Shown: positions 15,276 to 25,574 of the stretch, in pieces
How positions within the stretch are numbered: position 1 is the stretch's first letter
How the letters are laid out: every line of letters starts with the position of its first letter
Assembly: GCA_018816525.1 (NCBI GenBank)
Contig: JAHIVV010000026.1
Location: 1-51,391 of the forward strand
Length of the DNA stretch: 51,391 nucleotides
Reading direction: 5' to 3'
From: Elusimicrobiota bacterium
GTDB taxonomy: Bacteria; Elusimicrobiota; Endomicrobiia; CG1-02-37-114; XYA2-FULL-39-19
Made by a program: the position numbers and the translations under genes
Notes under the pieces: model-generated
Databases searched by the model: none
The model's input: the letters and a program-made list of their open reading frames with translations, nothing else
Told to the model about the DNA's origin: nothing

Positions 15276-17573
15276 TCAGAATATCTGCCCTATGGTGAAA
15301 TAAAATTCCGGAGGCTGTTGGCCTGGTTTAGCCTGGTTTGGCCAACCCCAGTCGAGCCTGATCGGGAAAACTGGTGTTGTAAACCTTATCCCGAATCCCC
15401 ATCCTGATTTCATTAAGTTATCCCATGTTCCGTGTAAACGCCAGTCATCTGTTTCACCTACAGAAAGCCTTACATCATCAAGTTTATTCCAGGCTCCGCC
15501 AAAATCGTAAAAAAAAGCTCCCTGGAGAATTGTATGTTTGTTTTCCTGCACAATAGGAAATTTATATTCAAAATTTCCAACGATAGATACATTTCCTCCA
15601 TTTAAAGAAGGAGTAAGGTCGTTTTGAGAATATCCTCTAATGGAATTAGGCCCGCCGGCATAAAATTTGTATAAAGGCTGTGAGTCAATATTGTAATCAT
15701 TAAATGGCTGAACATACTTAAATACTGCATTTGCAGAAAAAACAAATTTCCAAAATGTCGGGAAAAACCAGCTTGATGATAAGACAGGTTTCCAGAAATG
15801 AACATTGCCGCCGAAAGGGCCTCCTGCTATTTGCAGTGATGCCGAATTTTTACTGCCTTTTGAAGCATCGAAGACATTGTCCCGGGTATCATAAATAATT
15901 TGGCTGGTAAAACTCGACGTCAACTCTTTGCCTGCTATAGCTCCGCTTGCGACCCTGCTTGTAGCCTGTACATCGTAAGTGTTGACATTTTCATATCCAT
16001 ATATGAACAAGAGTGAGAGGTAGTCGCTCAATCTGGGACCTACACGAAATTCGGTTCCCTGTTTGTGATAAGTATAAAGCCAATCACTGCCAGAATATTG
16101 TTTTCTGGTCATATCATATAATGTTACACCCAAGCTAATAGGTTTTTGCATCAGCCAGGGTTCGGTCCAGCTTATTTCGTAATTTTGTATCCGATCACCA
16201 AATTCCCACATCAAATTTAATTTCTGGCCTCTTCCAAACAAGTTCATGTGGTTTACCTGAAGCGTACCGGTAAGTTTGTCTACGCTTGAATAACCTGCTC
16301 CTGCCTGGAGCATTCCGGGTTTACCTTCTGTTACATTCAGGACTAAATCAGCCGTGTCAGGAATACTTGTATTTTGTATATCCACCTTTACATCATCAAT
16401 AAAACCAAGATTGTATATTCTTTCAAGGCTTCTTCTAAGTTTTACACCGCTGAATGGGCCTGTTTCTTTTAGTAATATTTCCCTCTTTATTACATATTCC
16501 TTTGTGTAATTCAAGCCATCAATATAAATCTTTCCTGAGTAAACTATGCTATTTTCTTTGATTTTGAAATTGATCTCCATAAGCCCGCTTTCGGGGTATT
16601 TAGTAAATTCCGGAACAATTTCTGCCTGCAGGTAACCTTTGTCTCCATAGATTTCAGATAGTGCTAGTTGGGATTGGTCAATGTTTTCTTTTTTGTACAA
16701 TTCCTTAGTTTTTATTGCTAAGTTTTTTCCTAATTCTTTATCTGTATAAATGCTGTTTCCGGAAAATGAGATTTTTGATATTTTGTATTTTGGCCCTTCA
16801 GAAACTACGATTTTTATGGTTGTTTTGGTCCTGTCGTCGTTGTAGGATATATCGGGTGTTGAAACTTCTACGCTTTCAAAACCATTATTTTTGTAAAAGT
16901 CATTTATTTTTTTCAAGTCGTCATCAAGCGTTTTAGTCTTAAATATTTTCTTTTTCTTTGTGTCCATTAAACCCATGATTTTTTTTGGTTTATAATTTTT
17001 TGTACCGGTTATTTCAACTTTTTCTACGGTAACCTTCCTGCCTTCACTTACAAAAAAAATAAGGTTTGCCTGGTTTGTTTTTTTATCAATGTTTAAGTCA
17101 TAAGTTACCTGAGTGTCTGCATAGCCCTTGTCGCTGTATAAATCTATAATTTTCTTTATATCAGATTCAAGGTCATTTTTATCCATATATTCTTTTTCTT
17201 TGACAGTGATTTCATCTTTGATTGTTCCCTTGGACAATTTTTTATTGCCTTTGAATTCGATTTTTTTCAAATAAGGCTTTTCTTTAATAATAAATGTTAC
17301 TGCATAGGCATTTGTATCAACTTCAACAGTGACATCTTCAAATTTGCCTATTTCTAAAATACTGTTTAAATCAATTTTCAGGTCTTCAGAAGAATATATG
17401 TCCTTAACCTTTGTTTTTATTTTTTTTCTTATTTCTTTCTCTTTTACATTTATGTTCCCTTTTATGTCTATCCTTGATATCATGTCCAATGCAAATACAT
17501 ATTCAACGCCGGCTGATAAAAAAAACATTAATAATGCCGGAAGTAAAAGCCTGTTTGAGTTATTTCTTTTCAT
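15276..17573 (-). CDS. bamA: Outer membrane protein assembly factor BamA
   Basis: BamA is the core of the machine that inserts beta-barrel proteins into the outer membrane. I chose the ATG at 17573 because GGAG lies 7-10 bases upstream and the protein then starts with a clean signal peptide (basic MKRNNSNR, hydrophobic core, cut near VFA-LD). A start 30 bases earlier would add a basic tail before it. The 765 residues hold about five POTRA domains (to about 420) and a C-terminal Omp85 barrel with GGPNSIRGY (the lid loop VRGF/Y-type motif) and the terminal aromatic signature ending in QIF. The gene overlaps the end of tamB by 14 bases. Confidence 0.96.
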   Translation of the reverse strand: MKRNNSNRLLLPALLMFFLSAGVEYVFALDMISRIDIKGNINVKEKEIRKKIKTKVKDIYSSEDLKIDLNSILEIGKFEDVTVEVDTNAYAVTFIIKEKPYLKKIEFKGNKKLSKGTIKDEITVKEKEYMDKNDLESDIKKIIDLYSDKGYADTQVTYDLNIDKKTNQANLIFFVSEGRKVTVEKVEITGTKNYKPKKIMGLMDTKKKKIFKTKTLDDDLKKINDFYKNNGFESVEVSTPDISYNDDRTKTTIKIVVSEGPKYKISKISFSGNSIYTDKELGKNLAIKTKELYKKENIDQSQLALSEIYGDKGYLQAEIVPEFTKYPESGLMEINFKIKENSIVYSGKIYIDGLNYTKEYVIKREILLKETGPFSGVKLRRSLERIYNLGFIDDVKVDIQNTSIPDTADLVLNVTEGKPGMLQAGAGYSSVDKLTGTLQVNHMNLFGRGQKLNLMWEFGDRIQNYEISWTEPWLMQKPISLGVTLYDMTRKQYSGSDWLYTYHKQGTEFRVGPRLSDYLSLLFIYGYENVNTYDVQATSRVASGAIAGKELTSSFTSQIIYDTRDNVFDASKGSKNSASLQIAGGPFGGNVHFWKPVLSSSWFFPTFWKFVFSANAVFKYVQPFNDYNIDSQPLYKFYAGGPNSIRGYSQNDLTPSLNGGNVSIVGNFEYKFPIVQENKHTILQGAFFYDFGGAWNKLDDVRLSVGETDDWRLHGTWDNLMKSGWGFGIRFTTPVFPIRLDWGWPNQAKPGQQPPEFYFTIGQIF

Positions 17574-20500
17574 TTTTTTTCTCCGTTTCCTTGGGCCAGC
17601 CAAACCGCCATTGGGGTTCTATTCTTATTTGGTAGTCGCCGTCTCTTATTAGAGAACTTTTTGTTGGTTCATATCCGTAAATGCCGCGGATAAATATATT
17701 GCCCTTCCACCTATAGTCAAGTTCAAATTCGTGACGCAAATTCAATCTCTGTTGTGCTTCCTGCAAAGTAATTGCATAACCTAATAGCAGGTCCCCTGTA
17801 ATATATTTTTGCAAGGCATACCTGGTTCCTGACATTATATCTACTATTGAAGGGTTAGTATTGTTTATTGTTTCATCCTGTGCAGAGGGTACCGTTGTTA
17901 CATTTATAGTATCAACTATCCCGCTTTGTTGAAGCAATCTTTTAGCCAGGGGAGACGCAAGAGAACCATCAAATAACCTGATTAATTGTTTTCTAAGAAG
18001 CAAATTTCTTTCTGTCGGCGTGATATTGTCAGTCAACCCGTAGGTTGCCTGGACAAGTTTTTCAGAACTCATGTCCGGGTGTTCCGCGGACGAAAACTTT
18101 GGAGCAATCTGGCCTATAGGGCTCCTGGGTATTATCATTTCGATTGTACCCGTTTCTTTTCCGGTTGATGTCGGTTCGGCGCCAGATGTAAATATTCCGG
18201 CAGTTTCTGCCCTTACCTGAAGAAAGCATTCTGAATTAATAACTTCGAAAAGGGCGTATTTAAGTTCATAGATCTTGTTTAGATAATTTAAGTTACCGTT
18301 TTGCGATTCAATACTGCCGTTAACAATTAATCCCGGTAAATTTCCATTAAGCCTGATCTTTCCTGTAAGCAGGGCGCTCATCATGCTATTTTCGTACCAG
18401 GTATTTTCCCCCGGCCTCAATTCAACGTCCCAAACCACATTTTTAAAACTTGTTGAAAAGAAACTATTACCTGAAACGTTAGGAGGCGGCGGGTAACAAA
18501 AATGAGCATTATCAAGTTGTATATACCCGTTTAATTTTGGGCTTTCACTTTTGCCTGTGAATTGAAGGCTTGTTTTTACATCAGCAAAAGAATAATTTTT
18601 TATTACGCCCTCTAAACCCATAGTTTTGAAAACAATATTTGTAGGAATTGGCAGTTCAGGAACGAATATTTTGATGCCTTTTTTTCCCGTGGTATTTAGG
18701 GATAAATTATATTCGTTTATGCTAAAGAGTTCGCCAAGTAACAGATATCCGTCAAGTTTGACAGTACCGTCGCCGATTTTTCCGGAGCATTCTTTTATTT
18801 CAAGTTTGTTGTCAGTAAATGCAACTCCAAGATTGAAGTTTTCCAATTTATTGAAGTAACTTTTTGATTCTATTTGGGCGTTGGACACGATGAGATACCC
18901 GCCGTAGATCGGTTGGTCAGCTTTGCCGGAAACCTGAAGTTTTGCTTCGATTTTACCCCGAGCTGATTTTATATTGTCCGAAATTGATTCTAATATCGCC
19001 AGGTCCCCTTTTTCGATTTGAAAAGAAAGGTTTATATTATTGTCGCCAGGACTGTTTTTTACTGTTTCTGTAAATGCCAGAGGTATCCTGCCTTTGCCTG
19101 AAACAATAAGCTGTTCTTTGCTATTATTGTCGATTCTTACAAGCCGCGCATTTGTTAATTCCAGTACATTGTCTTCGTAATTTAACTGCAGGTTAGCGTT
19201 TGTAAAAGGGATAGAGTAAAAGTCTCCGGCAGATATATTGATGGTACCTGCTATATAGGGCTTCTTAATTTCATCTTTTAAAATAACAGTAAAATCAGTG
19301 GATCCGCTCAACGGCATCTGCTGGTCGAGAAGTCCGGTAATAAAATCAAGGTTTATATTATTTCCTTCAATTGTCAGGTTTGAGTTATTCTGTGAATAGG
19401 TTCCATTAAGCTTAAACAAATAACTTCCTTTTATGTTTGATTTTGGCGCCACTATGAAATTAGTAAAAGTTGTTTCTTTTGGGTTAGAAATGTCAATTTT
19501 CCCGGAAGTTACGAATTTTTCATTTTTTTGGGGAATCAGTTCAATTATTTTTCTGTTATCTTCAGAAGTAAATTGTATTTTCATATTTGTGTCTTTAAGG
19601 TTTTGCTGGTTTACCCATAAATCCTGTGTTGATATCGTTGAGGCGACAATAAGTTTTTCCTTGGAGTTTTTTATACTGCCTGAAAGACCTAATTTGCCGA
19701 ACATAGTAACAGGCCCAAAAATATAATTTTTAAGCTCCATGTTACAGTCAAATCCCCAGTCCCCCGGTTTAGAAAAATCCATTTTACTGCCCTTCGAAAT
19801 TGAAATTCTCTGATCAGCTGACTCGATATCCAGTTTGTTTACTGTTATTGAGTTAAAACTGCTGTTCATTTCTATAGAAAGATCTAAAGATTTCCACTTT
19901 TCGGGAAGTATGTTTCCTGAATAAAGCAATGAATCAGATTGAATATTGAGTGTGGTCGTCAGTTTAGAGAGGTTTCCGATTACAATAAAAGACGGTTTGA
20001 CATTCCCCTCTAGCGGAAGTTTAAACGAAAAAAGCTTTTCAGTTAAAACATTCAAAGTTGTTATATTCATATTTGAAAACGCGACATTTGACGTCAGTTC
20101 CGGTGAATTTGAAAGGTTATTAATATTTATTGTGAATCTCCCTTTTTCCTGCGACAATATTTGCAGTTCGCCATGGGATTTAAACGTATCGCCGGTCAAA
20201 GATCCTCTCCCCTTCAAATTGGCATCAATTTTTTTATAGGAAAGGTTTGTTGACTTAAAATCAAACCCCAATTGAGGTTTAGTAAGGGTACCGAAAATTC
20301 TCATGTTCCCGCTTAATTTTCCGCTCAAATCTTTTATCCTTAAGTTTAAAATATTAAAATCATTCAAATTTGCGTAACCTTTTAAAATTCCGGTATCCGT
20401 GAAATAATTAATGTCTCCGCTAATGGAATTCATTGCTTTTATGTTTGTGATTGACACTACATCGTTTTCAAACACGAATTTTGCTTGGATTTGACCCAAG

Positions 20501-22017
20501 AGATAATCGCTAATCATTAAGTTCGTGCCGTTCATTTCCCCGGACACAATTTTACTGTATGTGTTTGCTTTTCCAGAAAAAGCAATATTTCCGCTCATCT
20601 TATTTTTGCCTAAGGGGTAATTTGTCAGGCTAACGCTCATTTTGTAATCATTAAAAACATTCTCTTTTGTGCCGGCGCTGAAAAAAAACGCGGCATTTTC
20701 TTTACCCGTAAGATCGTCGAAAAACAGGCAATTCGACAATTGAATTTGGTCGTCGCTGATTTGAAAGCCGGCATTAATCTTTTTACTCCCGGTAATAAAC
20801 ATTTTACCTGAAAATCTTTTTTTATTATTGAAGGCAGATTGCCTGGCATTTAGCGCTAAATTATATTGAGGGCCGTTTAAATCCGCAGTTCCGTTCAATT
20901 TGTAATTTTTATCTTTATAACTTACATCAAATTTAACAAAATTGGATTTAATGGGCCCCAGTTCCAGATTCTTTCCTAGCAGGCTGGCATTAATTGAAGG
21001 ATTTGATAAATTGCCTGAGGCAATAACGTCGGCATTAATGAGGCCTTTAGCCGAAGGAAATAAACTTTCAGTCAGGATATTCGTAAAAGAGGCCTTAACT
21101 TTTATGTTTTCCTTTGAAATAAATCCGGAAGCTGATATCTCTTGTGAGTCGCCTGCCATTTGAAAACCGACTATATTGAAAATTCCGCTTGAAAATACGA
21201 TTTCAGTATTTCCGTTCAAAATATTTTTGCCAGAATTAAAGATCAGAAGATTGATTCTCGAATAAATGGAAGGGCTGTTGCCAAGGCCTGAAAGTTTAAA
21301 TGCACCTCTTCCTTCCAGTCTCATATTACTGCCATAATTTGAAACTATTTTAAGTTTTCCGTGGATGTGTTCTTTTACCGGGAATGCGCCTTCCAAAAGA
21401 ACGGAAGTCTTTCCTGATGCAGCAGTCAAGTTATTTGTATCGACTTTTAAATTCCAGCGCTGATTTCTTTTATTGGAAACGAGCTTTATTCTTGCATTTC
21501 CGTAACCGGATGCAGAAATATCTGTTTCAAACGAATCTATGGTTTTTGACAAAATAAGCCTTCCCAGTTTGCTGTTTATAGCTATTCCATTTTTAAGAAT
21601 GTTTATTTTTGCGTTTTTCCAGTCAAGGAGCATTTCCCCGAAAGATGTGTTTCCTGAATTAGCTCCAAACGGTAAAGCTGAAATAGCCCCGATATTTAAT
21701 TCCGGGTTAACCAGTAATACCTCACTGAACGAATAAGAGATATTCCTTGTTTTAATTAGTTTTATAAGGTTAAACCGTAAAACAACTTTATCTGCCTTAA
21801 AATTTGAATCATTCTGCCATGCAGAGGCTTTGTTTAAAATAACAGCAGGCGGGAAAGAAATTGATATTAAGCCTGCTTTAAAACCTATATTGTATTTTTC
21901 TAAATACTCTGCCGAATAGTTTTTAACTATTTTAGGCAAATATGTAAGAAGGCAAACACTTCCGGCAGTCAATATTATAAGCGTTGCCAGCAAACAATAT
22001 AAAAAATATTTTTTCAT
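17560..22017 (-). CDS. tamB: Translocation and assembly module protein TamB (AsmA-like, DUF490)
   Basis: TamB-type proteins are anchored in the inner membrane and span the periplasm as a long hydrophobic groove; they are implicated in outer-membrane assembly and phospholipid transport. The 1485 residues start with a transmembrane helix (about 5-27), followed by long beta-helical AsmA/TamB-like repeats, and end in the DUF490 C-terminal domain with NGNLNYLNKIYEL, QLIRLFDGSLASPLAKRLL and YEPTKSSL. A Lys/Glu-rich tail follows where many family members end in an aromatic residue. I start at ATG 22017; the preceding TTG is not supported by a ribosome site. Placed next to bamA, here acting as the TamA partner candidate. 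Confidence 0.88.
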   Translation of the reverse strand: MKKYFLYCLLATLIILTAGSVCLLTYLPKIVKNYSAEYLEKYNIGFKAGLISISFPPAVILNKASAWQNDSNFKADKVVLRFNLIKLIKTRNISYSFSEVLLVNPELNIGAISALPFGANSGNTSFGEMLLDWKNAKINILKNGIAINSKLGRLILSKTIDSFETDISASGYGNARIKLVSNKRNQRWNLKVDTNNLTAASGKTSVLLEGAFPVKEHIHGKLKIVSNYGSNMRLEGRGAFKLSGLGNSPSIYSRINLLIFNSGKNILNGNTEIVFSSGIFNIVGFQMAGDSQEISASGFISKENIKVKASFTNILTESLFPSAKGLINADVIASGNLSNPSINASLLGKNLELGPIKSNFVKFDVSYKDKNYKLNGTADLNGPQYNLALNARQSAFNNKKRFSGKMFITGSKKINAGFQISDDQIQLSNCLFFDDLTGKENAAFFFSAGTKENVFNDYKMSVSLTNYPLGKNKMSGNIAFSGKANTYSKIVSGEMNGTNLMISDYLLGQIQAKFVFENDVVSITNIKAMNSISGDINYFTDTGILKGYANLNDFNILNLRIKDLSGKLSGNMRIFGTLTKPQLGFDFKSTNLSYKKIDANLKGRGSLTGDTFKSHGELQILSQEKGRFTININNLSNSPELTSNVAFSNMNITTLNVLTEKLFSFKLPLEGNVKPSFIVIGNLSKLTTTLNIQSDSLLYSGNILPEKWKSLDLSIEMNSSFNSITVNKLDIESADQRISISKGSKMDFSKPGDWGFDCNMELKNYIFGPVTMFGKLGLSGSIKNSKEKLIVASTISTQDLWVNQQNLKDTNMKIQFTSEDNRKIIELIPQKNEKFVTSGKIDISNPKETTFTNFIVAPKSNIKGSYLFKLNGTYSQNNSNLTIEGNNINLDFITGLLDQQMPLSGSTDFTVILKDEIKKPYIAGTINISAGDFYSIPFTNANLQLNYEDNVLELTNARLVRIDNNSKEQLIVSGKGRIPLAFTETVKNSPGDNNINLSFQIEKGDLAILESISDNIKSARGKIEAKLQVSGKADQPIYGGYLIVSNAQIESKSYFNKLENFNLGVAFTDNKLEIKECSGKIGDGTVKLDGYLLLGELFSINEYNLSLNTTGKKGIKIFVPELPIPTNIVFKTMGLEGVIKNYSFADVKTSLQFTGKSESPKLNGYIQLDNAHFCYPPPPNVSGNSFFSTSFKNVVWDVELRPGENTWYENSMMSALLTGKIRLNGNLPGLIVNGSIESQNGNLNYLNKIYELKYALFEVINSECFLQVRAETAGIFTSGAEPTSTGKETGTIEMIIPRSPIGQIAPKFSSAEHPDMSSEKLVQATYGLTDNITPTERNLLLRKQLIRLFDGSLASPLAKRLLQQSGIVDTINVTTVPSAQDETINNTNPSIVDIMSGTRYALQKYITGDLLLGYAITLQEAQQRLNLRHEFELDYRWKGNIFIRGIYGYEPTKSSLIRDGDYQIRIEPQWRFGWPKETEKKNEKK

Positions 22018-22050
22018 CAATTGTCAGTTTTCTAAGTTTGGTTTAAAGGT

Positions 22051-24561
22051 TTAAATTAAATTTTTTTTCACCACAGGTATTACATTTGAGATGAATTTTA
22101 TCTTTTTATTTTCCTGGTCAAAATCAGCATATATTTTTGTTAAGTTCCCTGCGGGCCCTGCGACAACATTTTTTGAAAGAATATCTTCGGAAATAGCATC
22201 TTCGAGGTGCCTCTGTATAGTTCTTTGCAGCGGCCGGGCGCCATAATTTGAATCAAAACCGTTTTCCAGGAGGAACTCTTTTGCTGTTTCGGAAAGTTCA
22301 ATCGTTAATCCTTGTTTTTCCAGCTTTATTTTAACTCTTTCTAAAAGAAGGTCAAGGATCTTCTTCATTTCAGGCTTGCCAATCGGGTGGAAAACAATCA
22401 TGTCGTCAATTCTATTAATAAACTCAGGATTAAAAGTTTTTTTAACTTCTTCAAGGATTGTATCTTTTATTGAAACATAAGTTCTCTGGGAATCCTCCTG
22501 AACAAGGAAACCGAGCGCTTTCCCTTTTGAAATTAGCCTTGCTCCGACATTTGAAGTCATGATAATGATGGTATTTTTAAAACTTACTTTGTGACCTAAG
22601 CTATCGGTCAGGTTGCCTTCTTCAAATATTTGAAGCAATAAATTGTAGACCTCCGCATGAGCTTTTTCAATCTCATCCAGCAGTACTACCGCATAAGGGC
22701 GCCTGCGGACTTTTTCGGTCAACTGGCCCCCTTCTTCATAACCCACATAACCCGGAGGGGCTCCTATAAGCCTGGAAACAGAAAATTTTTCCATATATTC
22801 GGACATATCTATTCTTATTAATGCGGTATCATCGCCGAAAAGAAATTCCGCAAGAGTCCTGGCAAGTTCTGTTTTTCCCACGCCGGTGGGCCCGAGGAAA
22901 ATAAAACTGCCAATTGGTTTTTTGGGGTCTTTAAGGCCTGTCCTGGAACGCCTGATTGCCTGTGAAATGGACCGGATTGCTTCGTCTTGGCCAATTACGC
23001 GCCCGTGAAGCTCATCCTCCATTTTTAGCAATCTTTCTTGTTCTTTTTCAGTTATTCTGGTTATTGGTATGTTCGTCCATTTCGAAATGACATAAGCAAT
23101 GTCGTCTTCGGTAACCGGCGGAAAGATGGCGTCCCTTTTTTCTCTCCACTTTTTTTTCATTTCCTCAATGGCGCGTTTCATTTCTCTTTCTTTGTCACGT
23201 AATCTTGCAGCTTTTTCATACGCCTGCTTGGAAATTGATGATTCTTTATCTTTTATGACAGCTTCGAGTTCCTCTTCTTTTTCTTTGATTTCGGGTGTTA
23301 CCTGGGATACTTGCAGTCGGGCCCTGGATCCGGCTTCGTCAATTATATCTATAGCTTTATCCGGCAAATACCTATCAGAGATAAACCTGTCTGAAAGATA
23401 GGCTGCCGTTGCTAAGGCCTCGTCCGTATATTTTACTTTATGGTGGCTTTCATATTTTTCTTTTAAACCTTTCAAGATTGCAATGGTGTCTTCAACAGTA
23501 GACGGGTCAACAACTATCGGCTGGAATCTTCTTTCAAGCGCCGGGTCATGTTCAATATGTTTGCGGTATTCATCAAGAGTGGTAGCTCCGATGCATTGAA
23601 GTTCGCCGCGCGCTAATGCGGGTTTCAGCATATTGGAAGCGTCAATAGCGCCTTCAGCCGCGCCTGCACCTATCACCGTGTGCAATTCATCTATGAATAG
23701 TATGATGCTGTTTTTTCCGCGGCGGATTTCATCCATGATGTTTTTAAGGCGCTGTTCAAATTCGCCGCGGTATTTTGTTCCTGCAACAACCGCAGATAAA
23801 TCGAGCGTGATCACACGCTTGTTGTTTAATATTTCGGGTGTTTCACCTTTAGCTATTCTTTGTGCAAGCCCTTCAACGATTGCGGTTTTACCGACACCCG
23901 GGTCACCGATGAGTACCGGGTTGTTTTTAGTCCTGCGTGAAAGGATCTGTGTTAGGCGCTCTATTTCATTATCCCTGCCTATTACCGGGTCCAGTCCGCC
24001 TTCTTTTGCCAGTACTGTAAGGTCCCTGGAAAATTCATCCAGTGTAGGCGTTTTAGTTTTCGTTTTATTGGATACGCGATGCCCGCCTGAACTAATAGGC
24101 GGGTGTTGATTTTGCTGTGATTTTGTAGGTTCACCTAGCAGATTAACAACTTCTTCCTTGACATCTTCTATTTTTACTCCGAGGTTTTCGAGGACTCTAG
24201 CTGCGATTCCCTCTTCTTCTTTTAGCAAGCCCAGCAGAAGGTGCTCAGTGCCTACGTAATAATGGCCCATGGTGCCGGCTTCGTCTACGGAAAGTTCCAG
24301 TACTTTCTTGGCCCTGGAGCTGAAAGGTATTTCACCCAAAAGCATTATATTGTCCCCGGTTCCTACAACTTTTTCTACTTCATTTCTCAGTTTTCTAAAA
24401 TCAATACCCAGATTTGCGAGCACCTGGGCAGCGACACCCTCGCCCAGAGCAACAAGCCCGAGCAGTAGATGTTCTGTGCCGACATAATCATGATTTAACC
24501 GTTTCGCTTCTTCCTGCGCAATTGAAATAACCTTTTGCGCCCGTTCAGTAAACCTGTTCAT
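22051..24561 (-). CDS. clpC: ATP-dependent Clp protease ATP-binding subunit ClpC
   Basis: ClpC is a hexameric AAA+ unfoldase that feeds ClpP. The 836 residues show a duplicated Clp_N domain (1-145, with [11 protein letters not shown] twice), AAA domain 1 with Walker A GDPGVGKT (about 219-226), a middle domain with a UVR motif ([19 protein letters not shown]), and AAA domain 2 with GPTGVGKT and the C-terminal D2-small domain. The UVR motif and short middle domain mark ClpC rather than ClpB or ClpA. In many bacteria clpC follows ctsR-mcsA-mcsB. Here only a 35-codon mcsA-like relic precedes it, and its TAA overlaps the clpC ATG. AGAGG lies just upstream of the start. Confidence 0.96.
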   Translation of the reverse strand: MNRFTERAQKVISIAQEEAKRLNHDYVGTEHLLLGLVALGEGVAAQVLANLGIDFRKLRNEVEKVVGTGDNIMLLGEIPFSSRAKKVLELSVDEAGTMGHYYVGTEHLLLGLLKEEEGIAARVLENLGVKIEDVKEEVVNLLGEPTKSQQNQHPPISSGGHRVSNKTKTKTPTLDEFSRDLTVLAKEGGLDPVIGRDNEIERLTQILSRRTKNNPVLIGDPGVGKTAIVEGLAQRIAKGETPEILNNKRVITLDLSAVVAGTKYRGEFEQRLKNIMDEIRRGKNSIILFIDELHTVIGAGAAEGAIDASNMLKPALARGELQCIGATTLDEYRKHIEHDPALERRFQPIVVDPSTVEDTIAILKGLKEKYESHHKVKYTDEALATAAYLSDRFISDRYLPDKAIDIIDEAGSRARLQVSQVTPEIKEKEEELEAVIKDKESSISKQAYEKAARLRDKEREMKRAIEEMKKKWREKRDAIFPPVTEDDIAYVISKWTNIPITRITEKEQERLLKMEDELHGRVIGQDEAIRSISQAIRRSRTGLKDPKKPIGSFIFLGPTGVGKTELARTLAEFLFGDDTALIRIDMSEYMEKFSVSRLIGAPPGYVGYEEGGQLTEKVRRRPYAVVLLDEIEKAHAEVYNLLLQIFEEGNLTDSLGHKVSFKNTIIIMTSNVGARLISKGKALGFLVQEDSQRTYVSIKDTILEEVKKTFNPEFINRIDDMIVFHPIGKPEMKKILDLLLERVKIKLEKQGLTIELSETAKEFLLENGFDSNYGARPLQRTIQRHLEDAISEDILSKNVVAGPAGNLTKIYADFDQENKKIKFISNVIPVVKKNLI

Positions 24562-24668
24562 TAGTTCCTCTTTTTAATTGAATTATTAAACGGTCCCGGA
24601 TGCATGCTGCCTGTTTGTTTGAACTCAGAATATGTTATGCCGCATTCCGGGCACACGTGACTAAGCAT
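24561..24668 (-). pseudogene. 35-codon reading frame with an McsA-type zinc-finger motif; relic of mcsA
   Basis: Between ilvE and clpC the minus strand has an ATG frame of 35 codons. It begins MLSHVCPECGITYSEFKQTG, closely matching the second zinc-finger start of McsA (CPxCGxTYxxFxxTG, normally continuing GRLGCxxCY). After that Gly the sequence turns to SMHPGPFNN, so the second Cys pair and the UVR part are gone. The first finger of McsA is also missing. The stop overlaps the clpC start (TAATG), which is where a functional McsA/McsB locus would sit. No good ribosome site precedes it, since the ATG is one base after the ilvE stop. It could still be translated by coupling. Relic status is my inference from the truncation. 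Confidence 0.6.
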
Positions 24669-24669
24669 T

Positions 24670-25548
24670 TTAGTAAATCGGTACTCCAGTACTGCGTGTG
24701 AGTTCACGAAATTCTTTAATAAGTTTCAGCGTTATTTTCCCGGGGTTTCCGTTACCAATTTTTCTGTTGTCTAAACCAACTACAGGGATGATCTCTGCAG
24801 CAGTCCCGGTTAAAAAACACTCATCTGCCGTATAGACGTCATAGACAGTGAATATATCCTCTTTAACAAGCAGTTTCATGTGGGTTCTTGCCAAGTCCAT
24901 AACTGCCTCGCGGGTTATACCTTGTAAAGCTCCTGCCCAGGTAGGAGGAGTTATTAAAATATTATGTTTTAAAATAAAGACATTGTCGCCAGTACATTCG
25001 GCGACATAACCGTCTTTATTGAGCATGATAGCTTCAGGCGCACCCATAGTTGTGGCTTCAATTTTGGCCAGAATGTTATTGAGATAGTTTAAAGATTTAA
25101 TACAGGGGTTGATAGAATTTACCATGTTTCTTCTTGTTGACACGGTAAAAAGCTCTAACCCCTTTGTATAAAATTCACTAGGATATAGAGTGATTTTGTC
25201 AACAATAATAAAAATTGTAGCTTTAGGGCATTTTCTCGGATCGAGACCGAGATCACCAACCCCTCTGGTTACTACCAGCCTGATATAAGCATCCTTTGAT
25301 TTGTTGGCCCTGAGTGTTTCAAGAGTTGCAATTTCCATTTCTTGTTTCTTCAAAGGAATGGTAAGCGTAATAGCTCGGGCTGAGTTATAAAGTCTGTCCA
25401 GATGTTCTCTTAGTTTAAATACGCGGCCGTTATAGGCACGGATACCTTCAAAAACACCGTCCCCGTATAATAATCCATGGTCAAATACTGAGATTTTTGC
25501 ATCTTCTTTTTTTACCAATTTTCCGTTTAAATAAACCAAATTTGACAT
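24670..25548 (-). CDS. ilvE: Branched-chain amino acid aminotransferase (class IV)
   Basis: A PLP enzyme that transfers amino groups between branched-chain 2-oxo acids and glutamate. The 292 residues match the family. VFDHGLLYGDGVFEGIRAYNG (about 22-42, quoted in part: HGLLYGDGVFEG) is the class IV entry motif, the Schiff-base Lys sits in IKSLNYLNNI, and AECTGDNVFI followed by LQGITREAVMDLA completes the site. D-amino acid aminotransferase and aminodeoxychorismate lyase share this fold; the SLNYLNN plus GDGVFEGIRAY combination favours IlvE. It lies between lysS and the mcsA relic. Confidence 0.9.
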   Translation of the reverse strand: MSNLVYLNGKLVKKEDAKISVFDHGLLYGDGVFEGIRAYNGRVFKLREHLDRLYNSARAITLTIPLKKQEMEIATLETLRANKSKDAYIRLVVTRGVGDLGLDPRKCPKATIFIIVDKITLYPSEFYTKGLELFTVSTRRNMVNSINPCIKSLNYLNNILAKIEATTMGAPEAIMLNKDGYVAECTGDNVFILKHNILITPPTWAGALQGITREAVMDLARTHMKLLVKEDIFTVYDVYTADECFLTGTAAEIIPVVGLDNRKIGNGNPGKITLKLIKEFRELTRSTGVPIY

Positions 25549-25574
25549 TTTAAATAAAACCTCCAGTTTTATGA

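Noticed and set aside
17574-17603. BamA start at 17603
   Set aside because: It places ten mostly basic residues ahead of the signal peptide and has no ribosome site; GGAG fits the ATG at 17573.
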